Source of the DNA: Rhodococcus opacus
Lineage (GTDB): Bacteria > Actinomycetota > Actinomycetes > Mycobacteriales > Mycobacteriaceae
Direction of reading: 5' to 3'
DNA: 51,289 nucleotides
NCBI RefSeq assembly: GCF_012396235.1
Contig: NZ_JAAXPA010000041.1
Coordinates: forward strand, 1-51,289
Shown: positions 1 through 8,347 of the stretch, piece by piece
How the letters are laid out: each line of letters begins with the position of its first letter
Numbering within the stretch: position 1 is the stretch's first letter
Notes under the pieces: generated by a model
What the model was told of the DNA's origin: nothing
Seen by the model: the letters and a program-made list of their open reading frames with translations, nothing else
The model's database searches: none
Made by a program: the position numbers and the translations under genes

Positions 1-112
1 CCGCGTCCGCGGCGAGCACCCGGATGGTGTCGACGGCCTTGGTGTCCAGTTCGGTCCAGTCGGCGGGGTGAACCGGTTGCGTGAGGACGTGGATGTCGTC
101 TGTGATCGACAC
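1..112 (-). CDS. tkt: Transketolase, N-terminal part (cut by window edge)
   Basis: Only the first 37 codons are inside the window; the gene continues off the left edge. Read from a GTG at 110-112, the protein begins MSITDDIHVLTQPVHPAD and continues WTELDTKAVDTIRVLAADA, which matches the start of actinobacterial transketolases. An AGGAG lies about 10 bases upstream of the GTG. Transketolase moves two-carbon ketol units between sugar phosphates with thiamine diphosphate, in the cytoplasm, linking pentose phosphates to fructose 6-phosphate and glyceraldehyde 3-phosphate. It lies on the same strand as the fgd-glpX-gnd block downstream of it in the window, and complements the tal and pgi genes at 7.1-10 kb. 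No catalytic residue is visible because the fragment is too short; the family call rests on the N-terminal motif alone. Confidence 0.85.
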   Translation of the reverse strand, partial: MSITDDIHVLTQPVHPADWTELDTKAVDTIRVLAADA

Positions 113-212
113 GGGCAGAAGTCTCCTATTGCGGGGTGGGAAATATGGGCACTCGATCGCTGCCGGTGCCGGGACTGATTCTGGCCGTCCATTTCTCGAC
201 GGGTGGTCTGGA

Positions 213-483
213 CTATGTGTAGGAGTAGAAACCCTGGCCGGTCTTCTTACTCAGACGACCGGCATCGACCATGCGCTGTAACAACGGCGGCGGGCTGTGC
301 TGGCATTGCTGTCGAGTCGTCCCGACTTGACGGCACGGGCGAGGGACGACTGGGTACGGTCCGTTGCGGCATTGGCCGAGGTGATGTCGCGCTCGAGAAT
401 GGTCGCTGAAACACCTGCTCGTGCAACTACTTCCGACATCCCTTCCCCATTATTCCGCCGCCGATGACGCCCACTCTCTTCAC
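213..483 (-). pseudogene. 3-hydroxybutyryl-CoA dehydrogenase remnant
   Basis: A good ribosome site (AAGGAG) precedes a GTG at 481-483. The reading begins KRVGVIGGGIMG, the NAD-binding glycine motif of 3-hydroxyacyl-CoA dehydrogenases. A one-base loss near 445 shifts the frame, after which the sequence continues MSEVVARAGVSATILERD and then SSLARAVKSGRLDS, the expected continuation of that family. It then jumps directly, in another frame, to LLQRMVDAGRLSKKTGQGFYSY and a stop, which is the extreme C-terminus of the same family. About 200 residues of the middle are missing. The gene is therefore dead by both a frameshift and a large internal deletion. Parts and order are seen in the sequence; the family name is from motif recognition. 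Confidence 0.8.
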
Positions 484-745
484 GTGATCTCCTTGGTCTT
501 CAGGCTGGTCGAGCGACTGGATCGGCTCTCGGGCAGAGTAGTTGGGTGCCCGGTGAAAAGTCGTACAGCGGCGCACCAGGCGATGGCGACGAGCGGTCCG
601 GGTGAGTGGTGGGAATTTCCAGCCACTCCGTAGGGTCGAACACCTGGTGCGCCGCAGACGGTCATCGCACTGTCTATGGCTGGACGTGTGCGGTGACGGT
701 CACCGCGGTGTCTGGCTGGACGGTGCGGTGACGGGCTGGGGTGAG
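484..745. other. Intergenic, no recognised gene
   Basis: No convincing gene was found between the dehydrogenase remnant and the end of fgd. One minus-strand frame (about 500-661, no start codon) has protein-like composition, including FDPTEWLEIPTTHPDRSS, and could be a decayed fragment, but I do not recognise it. Confidence 0.4.
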
Positions 746-1759
746 CTAGCCGAGCCGGCGAAGCCGGGGTGCCAGGTCACGCTCGAACAACTCGAGGAAG
801 CGCTTCTGATCGTGACCGGGAGCGTGGAAGACCAGGTGGTTCAGCCCTGCGTCGATGTAGGGCTTGATCGCCTCGACCACTTCGTCCGGGTCGGCGCCCA
901 CGATCCACCGCTTCGCGACCTGCTCGATGGGGAGCGCATCCGCGGCGGCCTCCATCTCGATCGGGTCGGTGATGTCATGTTTCTGCTCGGGTGTCAGGGA
1001 CAGCGGCGCCCAGAATCGGGTGTTCTCCAGTGCCTGTGCGGGATCGGTGTCGTAGGAAATCTTGATCTCGATCAGACGATCGATGTCCTCGAGCTTCCGT
1101 TCGGCCTTCTGTGCGCCCTCGGCGACGGCTGGCATCAACTTGTCGTTGTAGAGCTCCATGCCCTTACCGGAGGTACAAATGAATCCGTCACCTGCACGAC
1201 CGGCGTAGCGGGCGACGACCGGACCGCCGGCTGCGATGTACACCGGAATGCCCTCTACGGGAACGTCATAGATCGAGGCCCCGGTGGTGCGGTAGTACTG
1301 ACCTTCGAAGTCGACCCGGCCGCCCTTCCACAGTTCGCGCATGAGTTGCACGGATTCGCGCAGGCGGGCAAAGCGTTCCTTGAAATCGGGCCAATCGCCT
1401 TCGAACCCCGTCGCGATCTCGTTGAGCGCCTCACCGGTGCCGACCCCGAGCATCACCCGTCCGGGATAGAGCAGTCCCATCGTGGCGAATGCCTGAGCGA
1501 TGACTGCGGGGTTGTACCGGAATGTCGGTGTCAGAACCGAAGTGCCGAGCTGGATCCTCGTGGTCCGCTCACCGACGGCCGTCATCCACGCCAGGGAGAA
1601 CGGGGCGTGGCCACCCTTGTGCCGCCACGGCTGGAAGTGGTCGCTCACCATGGCGCTGTCGAGTCCATGACTTTCGGCGAGCACTGAGAGTTCGACCAGT
1701 TCACGTGGGCCGAACTGTTCCGCCGACGCCTTGTACCCGAGCTTGAGTTCTGCGGTCAT
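746..1759 (-). CDS. fgd: F420-dependent glucose-6-phosphate dehydrogenase
   Basis: The 337-residue product is close to mycobacterial FGD1 along its full length. It oxidises glucose 6-phosphate to 6-phosphogluconolactone and passes the hydride to cofactor F420, giving F420H2, the main route to this reduced cofactor in actinobacteria. It belongs to the luciferase-like TIM-barrel flavin/F420 family. Visible signatures are LKLGYKASAEQF at the start, VSDHFQPWRHKGGHAPFS with Asp40, His41 and Trp45 (equivalents of active-site residues in the mycobacterial enzyme), GVGTGEALNE with Glu110, and the C-terminal HLVFHAPGHDQKRFLELF. It is followed by tkt on the same strand and preceded by glpX 39 bases upstream, so it probably shares a transcript with glpX and gnd. 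Together with pgl at 21.4 kb and gnd at 2.8 kb it makes an F420-linked oxidative pentose phosphate branch. No NADP-dependent zwf gene is present in the window. Confidence 0.97.
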   Translation of the reverse strand: MTAELKLGYKASAEQFGPRELVELSVLAESHGLDSAMVSDHFQPWRHKGGHAPFSLAWMTAVGERTTRIQLGTSVLTPTFRYNPAVIAQAFATMGLLYPGRVMLGVGTGEALNEIATGFEGDWPDFKERFARLRESVQLMRELWKGGRVDFEGQYYRTTGASIYDVPVEGIPVYIAAGGPVVARYAGRAGDGFICTSGKGMELYNDKLMPAVAEGAQKAERKLEDIDRLIEIKISYDTDPAQALENTRFWAPLSLTPEQKHDITDPIEMEAAADALPIEQVAKRWIVGADPDEVVEAIKPYIDAGLNHLVFHAPGHDQKRFLELFERDLAPRLRRLG

Positions 1760-1798
1760 GTGCGTTCCTGCTTTTCTGTGTGTGTACGAAGTGGGTCG

Positions 1799-2800
1799 TC
1801 AGCCGTGGAAGTCCACCGCGGAGTACTCACGGAGTTTGTTCAGACTGTGTCGTCCGTCGATCATCCGGACCGTGCCGGACTTGGATCGCATGACGATCGA
1901 CTGGGTGGTGGCTCCGCCGGCGGCGTATCGCACCCCGCGGAGCAGGTCACCGTCGGTGACACCCGTCGCGCAGAAGAACACGTTGTCTCCGGAAACGAGA
2001 TCCTCTGTATGAAGCACCCGGTCGAGGTCGTGGCCCGCATCGATCGCTCGCCGGCGTTCGGCATCGTTGGTGGGGGCGAGCCGGCCCTGGATCGCGCCTC
2101 CCATGCATCGCAGTGCCGCGGCTGCGATCACGCCCTCGGGGGTGCCGCCGATCCCCAGCAGCATGTCCGGTGCCGAACGTGGATCCGCGGCTGCGATGGC
2201 ACCGGCGACGTCTCCGTCCGCCAGCAGTTGGACCCTGGCTCCGGCGTCTCGCACGGTATTGATGAGGTCGCCGTGGCGGAGTCGGTCGAGTACGGCCACT
2301 GTCACGTCCGAGACCGACGACTTCTTCGCTCGTGCCACACGTCGGATGTTCTCGTGGACCGGCGCGGTGATGTCGATGACGTCGGCGGCATCGGGACCGA
2401 CTGCGATCTTCTCCATGTAGAACACCGCAGACGGATCGAACATCGTTCCGCGCTCGGATACCGCGAGCACGGCGATGGCATTGGACATTCCCTTGGACAT
2501 CATCGTCGTTCCGTCCACCGGGTCGACCGCGACATCGCACTCGGGACCGTCACCGGTGCCGACGCACTCGCCGTTGTAGAGCATGGGGGCGTTGTCCTTC
2601 TCGCCCTCGCCGATCACGACGACTCCGCGCATGGTCACGGAGTTGATGAGCTGCCGGATTGCGTCGACTGCGGCGCCGTCGCCGCCGATCTTGTCGCCCC
2701 GTCCCACCCAGCGTCCAGCGGCCATCGCGGCTGCTTCCGTTACGCGGACCAGTTCGAGGGCGAGATTGCGGTCCGGCTTCTCCCGGCGGCTCACTGTCAT
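1799..2800 (-). CDS. glpX: Class II fructose-1,6-bisphosphatase
   Basis: A 333-residue GlpX-type phosphatase that hydrolyses fructose 1,6-bisphosphate to fructose 6-phosphate with divalent metal. The product begins MTVSRREKPDRNLALELVRV. Metal- and substrate-binding motifs of the lithium-sensitive phosphatase fold are present: GRGDKIGGDGAAVDAIR, VVIGEGEKDNAPMLYNGE and DVAVDPVDGTT. Later come a glycine-rich LLGIGGTPEGVIAAAALR and the C-terminal VRMIDGRHSLNKLREYS. The start at 2800 is chosen because its ATG overlaps the gnd stop codon (ATGA, 2797-2800), typical of translational coupling; the frame stays open upstream but that part is shadow of gnd. In this context the enzyme would return triose-derived hexose bisphosphate to fructose 6-phosphate, and with Pgi to glucose 6-phosphate for FGD, closing a cycle. 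Confidence 0.95.
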   Translation of the reverse strand: MTVSRREKPDRNLALELVRVTEAAAMAAGRWVGRGDKIGGDGAAVDAIRQLINSVTMRGVVVIGEGEKDNAPMLYNGECVGTGDGPECDVAVDPVDGTTMMSKGMSNAIAVLAVSERGTMFDPSAVFYMEKIAVGPDAADVIDITAPVHENIRRVARAKKSSVSDVTVAVLDRLRHGDLINTVRDAGARVQLLADGDVAGAIAAADPRSAPDMLLGIGGTPEGVIAAAALRCMGGAIQGRLAPTNDAERRRAIDAGHDLDRVLHTEDLVSGDNVFFCATGVTDGDLLRGVRYAAGGATTQSIVMRSKSGTVRMIDGRHSLNKLREYSAVDFHG

Positions 2801-3714
2801 CGGGCCGCTGCCTTCACCTGATCGAGTGCAGCGTCTGCCCTGCTCGTGGAGTGTCCACCGAACTGATTCCGCAGGGCGGAGACCGCTTTCATCGACGGTG
2901 AGGTCTCTTGCCTGCTGGCGAACCGGGCGAAAAGTGCAGCCGAGATGACCGGTACCGGAACGGCATTGCGGATGGCCTCTTCGACGGTCCACCGGCCTTC
3001 TCCGGAGTCTTGGGTCCAGCCGGAGATCCCGGACAGCTCGGGATCGTCTTTGAGGGCGCGCACGAGGAGGTCGAGGAGCCACGATCGCACCACGGTGCCG
3101 CGGCTCCAGGCCTCGATCACTGCCGGGACGTTCTCGACGAGTTCCGTGGCCTCGAGCAGCTCGAAGCCCTCAGCGTACGCCTGCATCAGGCCGTACTCGA
3201 TCCCGTTGTGCACCATCTTTGAATAATGGCCTGCTCCAATGGGTCCCGCGTGTACGAAGCCTTCGCTGCGCGGGCCTTCGGGGCGGAGGGCGTCGAAGAG
3301 CGGCATCGCCCTGTCGACGTGTTCCTCGGATCCGCCCACCATCAACGCGTAGCCGTTCTCGAGACCCCAGATTCCGCCGGACACACCGCAGTCGATGTAC
3401 CCGATCCCTCGCGCGTCGAGCGCCTTCGCGTGGTGGATGTCCTCGCTGAAGCGGGAGTTGCCTCCTTCGATGACGAGGTCGCCCGGAGAAAGCGCCTGTG
3501 ACAGGTGCGTGATCGTCTCCTGCGTCGGCGCACCCGCCGGAACCATCACCCAGACGATGCGCGGTGGGGGAAGTGCCTCGACGAGCGCGTCGATGGACGA
3601 GACGTCGGAGCTGTTGACGTGCGGGTCGTAACCGAGAACTTCGGTGCCCGAACGGCGGAGCCGTTCGCGCATGTTGAAGCCCATCTTTCCCAGCCCGATA
3701 AGCCCGATCTGCAT
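2797..3714 (-). CDS. gnd: 6-phosphogluconate dehydrogenase, decarboxylating (short form)
   Basis: A 305-residue protein, the short form of 6-phosphogluconate dehydrogenase (the long form is about 470-480 residues). It oxidatively decarboxylates 6-phosphogluconate to ribulose 5-phosphate and CO2 using NAD(P)+; short forms often prefer NAD+, but this is not provable here. It starts MQIGLIGLGKMG, a Rossmann dinucleotide site, followed by the substrate segments GGNSRFSEDIHHAKAL, YIDCGVSGGIWGLENGYALM and GHYSKMVHNGIEYGLMQAY, where the Lys of HYSKMVHN is the expected catalytic base. The ATG at 3714 is preferred because it places the Rossmann motif at the N-terminus and has AAAGG about 10 bases upstream. 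It overlaps glpX by four bases. It uses the product of FGD plus Pgl, so the three genes form the oxidative pentose phosphate branch. Confidence 0.94.
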   Translation of the reverse strand: MQIGLIGLGKMGFNMRERLRRSGTEVLGYDPHVNSSDVSSIDALVEALPPPRIVWVMVPAGAPTQETITHLSQALSPGDLVIEGGNSRFSEDIHHAKALDARGIGYIDCGVSGGIWGLENGYALMVGGSEEHVDRAMPLFDALRPEGPRSEGFVHAGPIGAGHYSKMVHNGIEYGLMQAYAEGFELLEATELVENVPAVIEAWSRGTVVRSWLLDLLVRALKDDPELSGISGWTQDSGEGRWTVEEAIRNAVPVPVISAALFARFASRQETSPSMKAVSALRNQFGGHSTSRADAALDQVKAAAR

Positions 3715-3802
3715 AGCGTGGAGCCTTTCCGAATCGACAGAGCACAACCGGTGGGGGAGGCCGAGCCCCGTGGGCACGCGTGCTCGACCCCCCGTGGGTG
3801 TG

Positions 3803-5233
3803 TCAGTTCTGGTTGTCCCCGAAGATGGCCTTCACCTCGAGGAAGTCCTCCAAACCGAACTTGCCGAATTCACGACCGTTGCCGGACTGCTTGTATCCAC
3901 CGAACGGCGCATTGGCGGCCAGCGGGGCACCGTTGAGGTGCACCATTCCGGTCCGCATCCGCCGAGCGACCTTCCGAGCACGTTCGGGGTTTCCGGAAGA
4001 CACCATGCCGGCGAGCCCGTATTGCGTGTCGTTGGCGATGCGCACCGCGTCGTCCTCGTCTTCGTAGCCGATGAACATCATTACAGGCCCGAAGATCTCC
4101 TCCTGCGCGATCGTCATGTCATTGGTGACGTCGGCGAAGACGGTGGGCTTGACGAAGTAACCCTCCTGTAGCCCGTCCGGGCGGCCGGTGCCACCGACGA
4201 CGAGCGTGCCGCCCTCGTCGATGCCCTTCTGGATGAGTCCCTGGATCTTGTCGAACTGTGCCTGCGACACCACGGGACCGACGGTCGTGCCCTCCGCATC
4301 CGGAGCTCCGACGACGATGGTGGCCGCGGCCTTCTTCGCGATCTCCACAGCCTCGTCCATGCGATCCGCGGGGATGAGGATGCGGGATCCGGCGTTGCAG
4401 GACTGGCCCGAGTTCACCACCATGCCGGTGACGTCGCGAGTGATGACGTCTTCGAAGTCGGCGTCGTCGAGCACGATGTTGGCCGACTTGCCGCCGAGTT
4501 CCTGGGCGACGCGCTTGACCGTCGGGGCCGCGTTCTTGGCGACCTCGACGCCGGCCCGCGTCGACCCGGTGAACGAGACCATGTCGACTTCGGGGTGCGC
4601 GGAAAGTGCCGTTCCCACGGTCAGGCCATCACCGTTGACGAGGTTGAAGACGCCCGCGGGAACACCGGCTTCGTCCAGGATCTCGGCGAAGATGATTGCG
4701 TTGAGGGGCGCGATCTCCGACGGTTTGAGCACCATCGTGCATCCGGCTGCGAGGGCGGGTGCCACCTTGGCGACGATCTGGTTGAGCGGCCAGTTCCATG
4801 GGGTGATGAAGGCGCAGACGCCGACCGGCTCGCGCACCACGGTCGTGGTGTCGATCTTTTCCTCGAACGTGAAGTTCTCGAGGGCGTCGAGCGTCGCCAT
4901 GAAGTGCCCGAGACCTGCCGGTGCCTGAGCGGCCTCCGCGAGGCCGGTGGGCGCTCCCATCTCGCTGGTGACGGCGCCCGCGAGGTCCTTCATACGCCGC
5001 TTGTACACCTCGATGATCTTCTCCAGCAGGGCGATACGCTCGGCCGGGGTGGTCGACGCGAAGCTGTCGAACGCCGTGCGTGCGGCGGTGACTGCGAGGT
5101 CAACGTCCTGCTCGTTGCCCATCGCGATGGTGGCGATCGGCTTCTCCGTCGCCGGGTTGATCACCTCGAGCGTCTTCGAGCCGATCGGGTCTACCCAGGT
5201 GCCGCCGATGTAGAACTTCTGAGTGTGGTCCAT
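3803..5233 (-). CDS. Aldehyde dehydrogenase family protein
   Basis: A 476-residue NAD(P)-dependent aldehyde dehydrogenase that would oxidise an aldehyde to its acid. It begins MDHTQKFYIGGTWVDPIG. Signatures are the cofactor segment ITPWNWPLNQI, QELGGKSANIVLDDADFE with the catalytic Glu, NSGQSCNAGSRI with the catalytic Cys, and the C-terminal PFGGYKQSGNGREFG. Two adjacent ATGs are available; the second (5233) is better spaced from GGAGG. It lies 82 bases downstream of the next aldehyde dehydrogenase gene on the same strand and 88 bases upstream of gnd, so it is likely part of the same transcription unit. The substrate cannot be told from the sequence; the sugar-phosphate neighbourhood suggests a sugar-derived or short-chain aldehyde, which is inference. 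Confidence 0.9.
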   Translation of the reverse strand: MDHTQKFYIGGTWVDPIGSKTLEVINPATEKPIATIAMGNEQDVDLAVTAARTAFDSFASTTPAERIALLEKIIEVYKRRMKDLAGAVTSEMGAPTGLAEAAQAPAGLGHFMATLDALENFTFEEKIDTTTVVREPVGVCAFITPWNWPLNQIVAKVAPALAAGCTMVLKPSEIAPLNAIIFAEILDEAGVPAGVFNLVNGDGLTVGTALSAHPEVDMVSFTGSTRAGVEVAKNAAPTVKRVAQELGGKSANIVLDDADFEDVITRDVTGMVVNSGQSCNAGSRILIPADRMDEAVEIAKKAAATIVVGAPDAEGTTVGPVVSQAQFDKIQGLIQKGIDEGGTLVVGGTGRPDGLQEGYFVKPTVFADVTNDMTIAQEEIFGPVMMFIGYEDEDDAVRIANDTQYGLAGMVSSGNPERARKVARRMRTGMVHLNGAPLAANAPFGGYKQSGNGREFGKFGLEDFLEVKAIFGDNQN

Positions 5234-5315
5234 CATTTTCCTCCGTCGAAGTGTTGGTGGTGCTGAAAAGTGCTGGGGCCAAGCGATTGATCTCGAAAAT
5301 GTGCGATCGCCCCCG

Positions 5316-6782
5316 TCAGTTCGGCGATCTGAGATAGACCGTTTTGGTGGTGGTGAAAAATGTGCGGGCAGCCTTTCCCTGCTCACGATTCATGCTGCTC
5401 GAGGCCTTGACTCCGCCGAACGGGACGTGCGGCTCCACACTCGCCGTCTCCCGATTGACATGCACCAGGCCGGAATTGATCCGGCGCACGAACTGCATGG
5501 CTTTGGAGATGTTCGATGTGAACAGCGAGGCCGACAGGCCGAACACGGTGTCGTTCGCCGCGGCCAGCGCTTCGTCGAAATCCTCGACCTCGGTCAGGAC
5601 GAGCACCGGGCCGAAGATCTCCTCCCGCACGAGTCGGCTGGACGGGGCCACACCGGTCAGCACTGTCGGTTCGAGGAAGCAACCCTCACCGTCTGCCTTG
5701 CCGCCGACAAGGATGTCCGCACCTTCCTCGTGTGCGAGCCGAAGGTACTCGACCACGGTGTCGCGTTGCTCCGGTGAGGAGATCGGCCCGATGTCGGTGG
5801 CCTCGTCGTACGGGTTGCCCACCACGAGTCGGTTGACCTGGGCGAGCAGCAGTTCGCGGAATTCCGTGGCCACCGGGCGCTGAACATACACGCGACTGGT
5901 GGCCGTGCACCGCTGTCCGGCGGCCAGCATGGCTCCGCGAACGACCTGCACGGCCGCGTCCTCGAGTTCGGCGTCCGCCAGCACGATGGCGGGGTTCTTG
6001 CCGCCGAGTTCGAGTTGCACCTTGACGTTGCGGTCTGCGACCGCCTCACGGAGGCGGACACCGACACCGTTGGATCCGGTGAAGGTCAACGCCGCCAAGC
6101 GGTGGTCCCCGGTCAACGAACCGGACAGGGAACGGCCCTTGCCGGTGATCAGATTGAGCACACCCGTCGGCAGACCCGCCTCGGCGAAAATCTCGGTGAG
6201 CAACACCGCGCTGCCTGAGGCGACTTCCGCCGGCTTCCACACCACGGAGTTGCCGAATGCGACTGCGGGAGCGATTTTCCACGTCGGAATCGCGAACGGA
6301 AAGTTCCACGGCGTGATGGCGCAGACGATCCCGAGGGGTTGCTCGACGGTGAGCAGTACGGTCTCGGGGTCTGCGCTCGGGTAGGTCTCGCCCGAGGGCT
6401 GCAGCAGATCGCCGGCGTAGTAGCGCAGGATCGCAGCGCTGCGCAGCACCTCGCCGCGGGCGTCGCGGATGGCCTTGCCCATGTCGGCGGTGAGCCGGCG
6501 AGCGGCCGTCTCGACCCTGGCCTCGAGCAGGTCGGCTGCTCGGCGCAGGACATTGGCGCGTTGGACGGCAGGCGTGGCCGCCCATCCCGGCTGTGCCTTC
6601 TCGGCCGCGTCGTAGGCGCGGCGGACGTGAGCGGGAGTCGCCGACGCGAAGGTGCCCGACAGGCGATCTGTCCCGTATGGCTCGAATCGTTTAAATGTCT
6701 GTTCCGAGGTGCACCACTCGCCATCGATGAAGAGCGTCGCGGCGTCGTCGAGGAGCGTTGCAGACACAGAGGTGTTGGACAT
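5316..6782 (-). CDS. Semialdehyde dehydrogenase (ALDH superfamily)
   Basis: A 488-residue aldehyde dehydrogenase of the succinate/alpha-ketoglutarate semialdehyde type. Motifs are AITPWNFPFAIPTWKIAPA, LELGGKNPAIVLADAELE (catalytic Glu), LAAGQRCTATSRVYV (catalytic Cys), EEIFGPVLVL, and the C-terminal PFGGVKASSSMNREQGKAA. The GQRCTATSR form is common in alpha-ketoglutaric semialdehyde dehydrogenases, but substrate assignment from this alone is weak. It is a close paralogue of the gene at 28163-29635; the two share TADMGKAIRDAR and EQGKAARTFFTTTKT. The start is uncertain: ATG at 6782 has an AGG-type site, while a GTG at 6788 is six bases upstream. It is the first gene of the minus-strand unit, divergent from tal, with a LacI-type operator in the intervening 283 bases. 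Confidence 0.88.
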   Translation of the reverse strand: MSNTSVSATLLDDAATLFIDGEWCTSEQTFKRFEPYGTDRLSGTFASATPAHVRRAYDAAEKAQPGWAATPAVQRANVLRRAADLLEARVETAARRLTADMGKAIRDARGEVLRSAAILRYYAGDLLQPSGETYPSADPETVLLTVEQPLGIVCAITPWNFPFAIPTWKIAPAVAFGNSVVWKPAEVASGSAVLLTEIFAEAGLPTGVLNLITGKGRSLSGSLTGDHRLAALTFTGSNGVGVRLREAVADRNVKVQLELGGKNPAIVLADAELEDAAVQVVRGAMLAAGQRCTATSRVYVQRPVATEFRELLLAQVNRLVVGNPYDEATDIGPISSPEQRDTVVEYLRLAHEEGADILVGGKADGEGCFLEPTVLTGVAPSSRLVREEIFGPVLVLTEVEDFDEALAAANDTVFGLSASLFTSNISKAMQFVRRINSGLVHVNRETASVEPHVPFGGVKASSSMNREQGKAARTFFTTTKTVYLRSPN

Positions 6783-7008
6783 GGTCACCTGACCTGGGGC
6801 ATGGAAGGAGTCGAACGTGGGATTTCGGTTCTTTCACCTGCGGCGATGGAGCGCGATGACGTCGGAGTAGGTGTGTCGCGTCCGGGAATCCCGCCGGGGT
6901 GTCCGAGTCGGAGCGTCATCGCGGCGATCAGGCCGGCCGAGGGGCTCGGGGAATCGTGGGCCATGAGGTTGTCAGGGGCATTCGGCATGTGATGAGATTA
7001 CCTCCGGG

Positions 7009-7024
7009 GTAGAAACGTTTACAT
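7009..7024. promoter_or_regulatory. LacI-type operator before tal-pgi
   Basis: GTAGAAACGTTTACAT, with the palindromic core AAACGTTT at 7013-7020, typical of LacI-family operators. It lies in the divergent region between the semialdehyde dehydrogenase gene and tal, 42 bases before the tal start. A weak promoter (TTGTCA 6969-6974, GAGATT 6994-6999) just upstream would place the operator over the start of transcription. Similar sites occur at 10210-10225 and 25726-25741. Confidence 0.65.
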
Positions 7025-7065
7025 GACAATATGTGCCCATGCCGGAACGGTCAAGGAGACTTCGA

Positions 7066-8343
7066 ATGAGAAACGATCGAGGGCGCACTGTTCGCCCCCA
7101 CGAGTACCTCGACACCGACGAAGGGCCGGCGTGGGAGGAGCGCAACTCCGCGGAATCCCCGGCCGCGTCCGGCCCTCTCCAGCGGCTGTCCGCCGCCGGC
7201 GTTGCAGTGTGGCTCGACGATTTGTCTCGTCACCGCCTGGCGTCGGGGAGCCTGGACGCACTCGTGCGGAACTGGTCCGTGTGCGGCGTGACCACCAACC
7301 CGTCGATCTTCGAGAACGCCCTGCGGTCGGGTGAGGCCGCCTACGGTGAGCAGCTCCGCGAGCTGGCGATCGCGGGGGCGGATGCCGCCGAGGCCGTACG
7401 AGCGTTGACCACCACCGACGTTCGCTGGGCCTGCGAGATTCTGCAGGAGACGTACGAACGATCCGGAGGTGCCGACGGATATGTCTCGATCGAGGTGGAC
7501 CCCTACCTGTCGCGCAACGTGCCGGGCACCGTCGCAGAGGCCCGCGACCTTTTTCGCTCGATCGGCCGCCGCAACGTCCTGATCAAGATTCCGGCGACGG
7601 CCGAGTGCCTTCCCGCCATCACACAGACGCTCGCGGCCGGCATCGGCGTCAACGTGACGCTGATCTTTTCTCTCGAACGTTACGAAGGCGTCCAGGACGC
7701 GTTCCTCGCCGGTCTCGAGCAGGCCCGCGCGAACGGCCACGACCTGGCCGGAATCCAGTCGGTGGCATCATTTTTCATCTCCCGAGTAGACACGGAAGTA
7801 GACCGGCGCCTCGGCGAGGACCCTCGCGACTACTTGCGCGGGGCGGCAGCGATAGCAAACGCCAGGCTCGCCTACGAGAAGTTCGAGACGATGCTGCTGA
7901 GTCCTCGATGGCGCGCGCTCGAGGCCGACGGCGCCCACCCGCAGCGCCTCCTGTGGGCATCGACCGGTGTGAAGGACCCCGCGTACTTCGACACCCGGTA
8001 CGTCACCGAGTTGATCGCCGCCCGAACGGTGAACACGATGCCGGAGGAGACGCTACGCGCCGTGGCCGATCACGGCGTCGTGGACGGCGACAGTATTTCC
8101 GGTACATACGACACCTCGCGCACGGTGCTCGACAAGCTCACGCTCGCCGGAGTCGATTACGACGACGTCGTCCGTGGGCTCGAAGCGGAGGGACTGCGGA
8201 AGTTCGAGGTCGCCTGGAACGAACTCACCTCGACCGTCGCGCTGCTTCTCGACGACGCCCGCGCGCAGATCGACCGGTCCCGTATCCCAGTACAGATGCC
8301 ACCGTCGTTCCCTGTCACGGCGGTCCAGACTCGAGAAGTGTGA
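7066..8343 (+). CDS. tal: Transaldolase
   Basis: A 425-residue transaldolase of the mycobacterial type. It transfers a dihydroxyacetone unit between sedoheptulose 7-phosphate and glyceraldehyde 3-phosphate, giving erythrose 4-phosphate and fructose 6-phosphate. Signatures are LSAAGVAVWLDDLSR, VCGVTTNPSIFENAL, VSIEVDPYL, NVLIKIPATAECLPAI (Schiff-base Lys in IKIPAT), INVTLIFSLERY-like NVTLIFSLERY, SVASFFISRVDTEVD, LLWASTGVKDPAY and TVNTMPEETL. The ATG at 7066 is chosen because AAGGAG sits 7 bases upstream; the frame extends 33 bases further to a GTG without a good site. The protein has about 40 extra N-terminal residues compared with typical transaldolases (about 370), of unknown role. pgi starts four bases after its stop codon; the two are separate genes, unlike the tal-pgi fusions known elsewhere. 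Confidence 0.95.
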   Translation: MRNDRGRTVRPHEYLDTDEGPAWEERNSAESPAASGPLQRLSAAGVAVWLDDLSRHRLASGSLDALVRNWSVCGVTTNPSIFENALRSGEAAYGEQLRELAIAGADAAEAVRALTTTDVRWACEILQETYERSGGADGYVSIEVDPYLSRNVPGTVAEARDLFRSIGRRNVLIKIPATAECLPAITQTLAAGIGVNVTLIFSLERYEGVQDAFLAGLEQARANGHDLAGIQSVASFFISRVDTEVDRRLGEDPRDYLRGAAAIANARLAYEKFETMLLSPRWRALEADGAHPQRLLWASTGVKDPAYFDTRYVTELIAARTVNTMPEETLRAVADHGVVDGDSISGTYDTSRTVLDKLTLAGVDYDDVVRGLEAEGLRKFEVAWNELTSTVALLLDDARAQIDRSRIPVQMPPSFPVTAVQTREV

Positions 8344-8347
8344 GGCG

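Noticed and set aside
480..665. Small minus-strand frame starting MTVCGAPGVRPYG
   Set aside because: No family resemblance, no ribosome site, and it overlaps the promoter of the dehydrogenase remnant; only a different frame there looks faintly protein-like.
602..1687. Long open frame antisense to fgd, and similar ones antisense to glpX (1760-2821), fbiC (19187-20686), the acyl-CoA dehydrogenases (34406-35596) and the nitronate monooxygenase/hydratase pair (45371-46852)
   Set aside because: These are typical antisense shadows of high-GC coding sequence: Arg/Gly/His-rich composition, no family motifs, no ribosome site, and complete overlap with well-supported genes.
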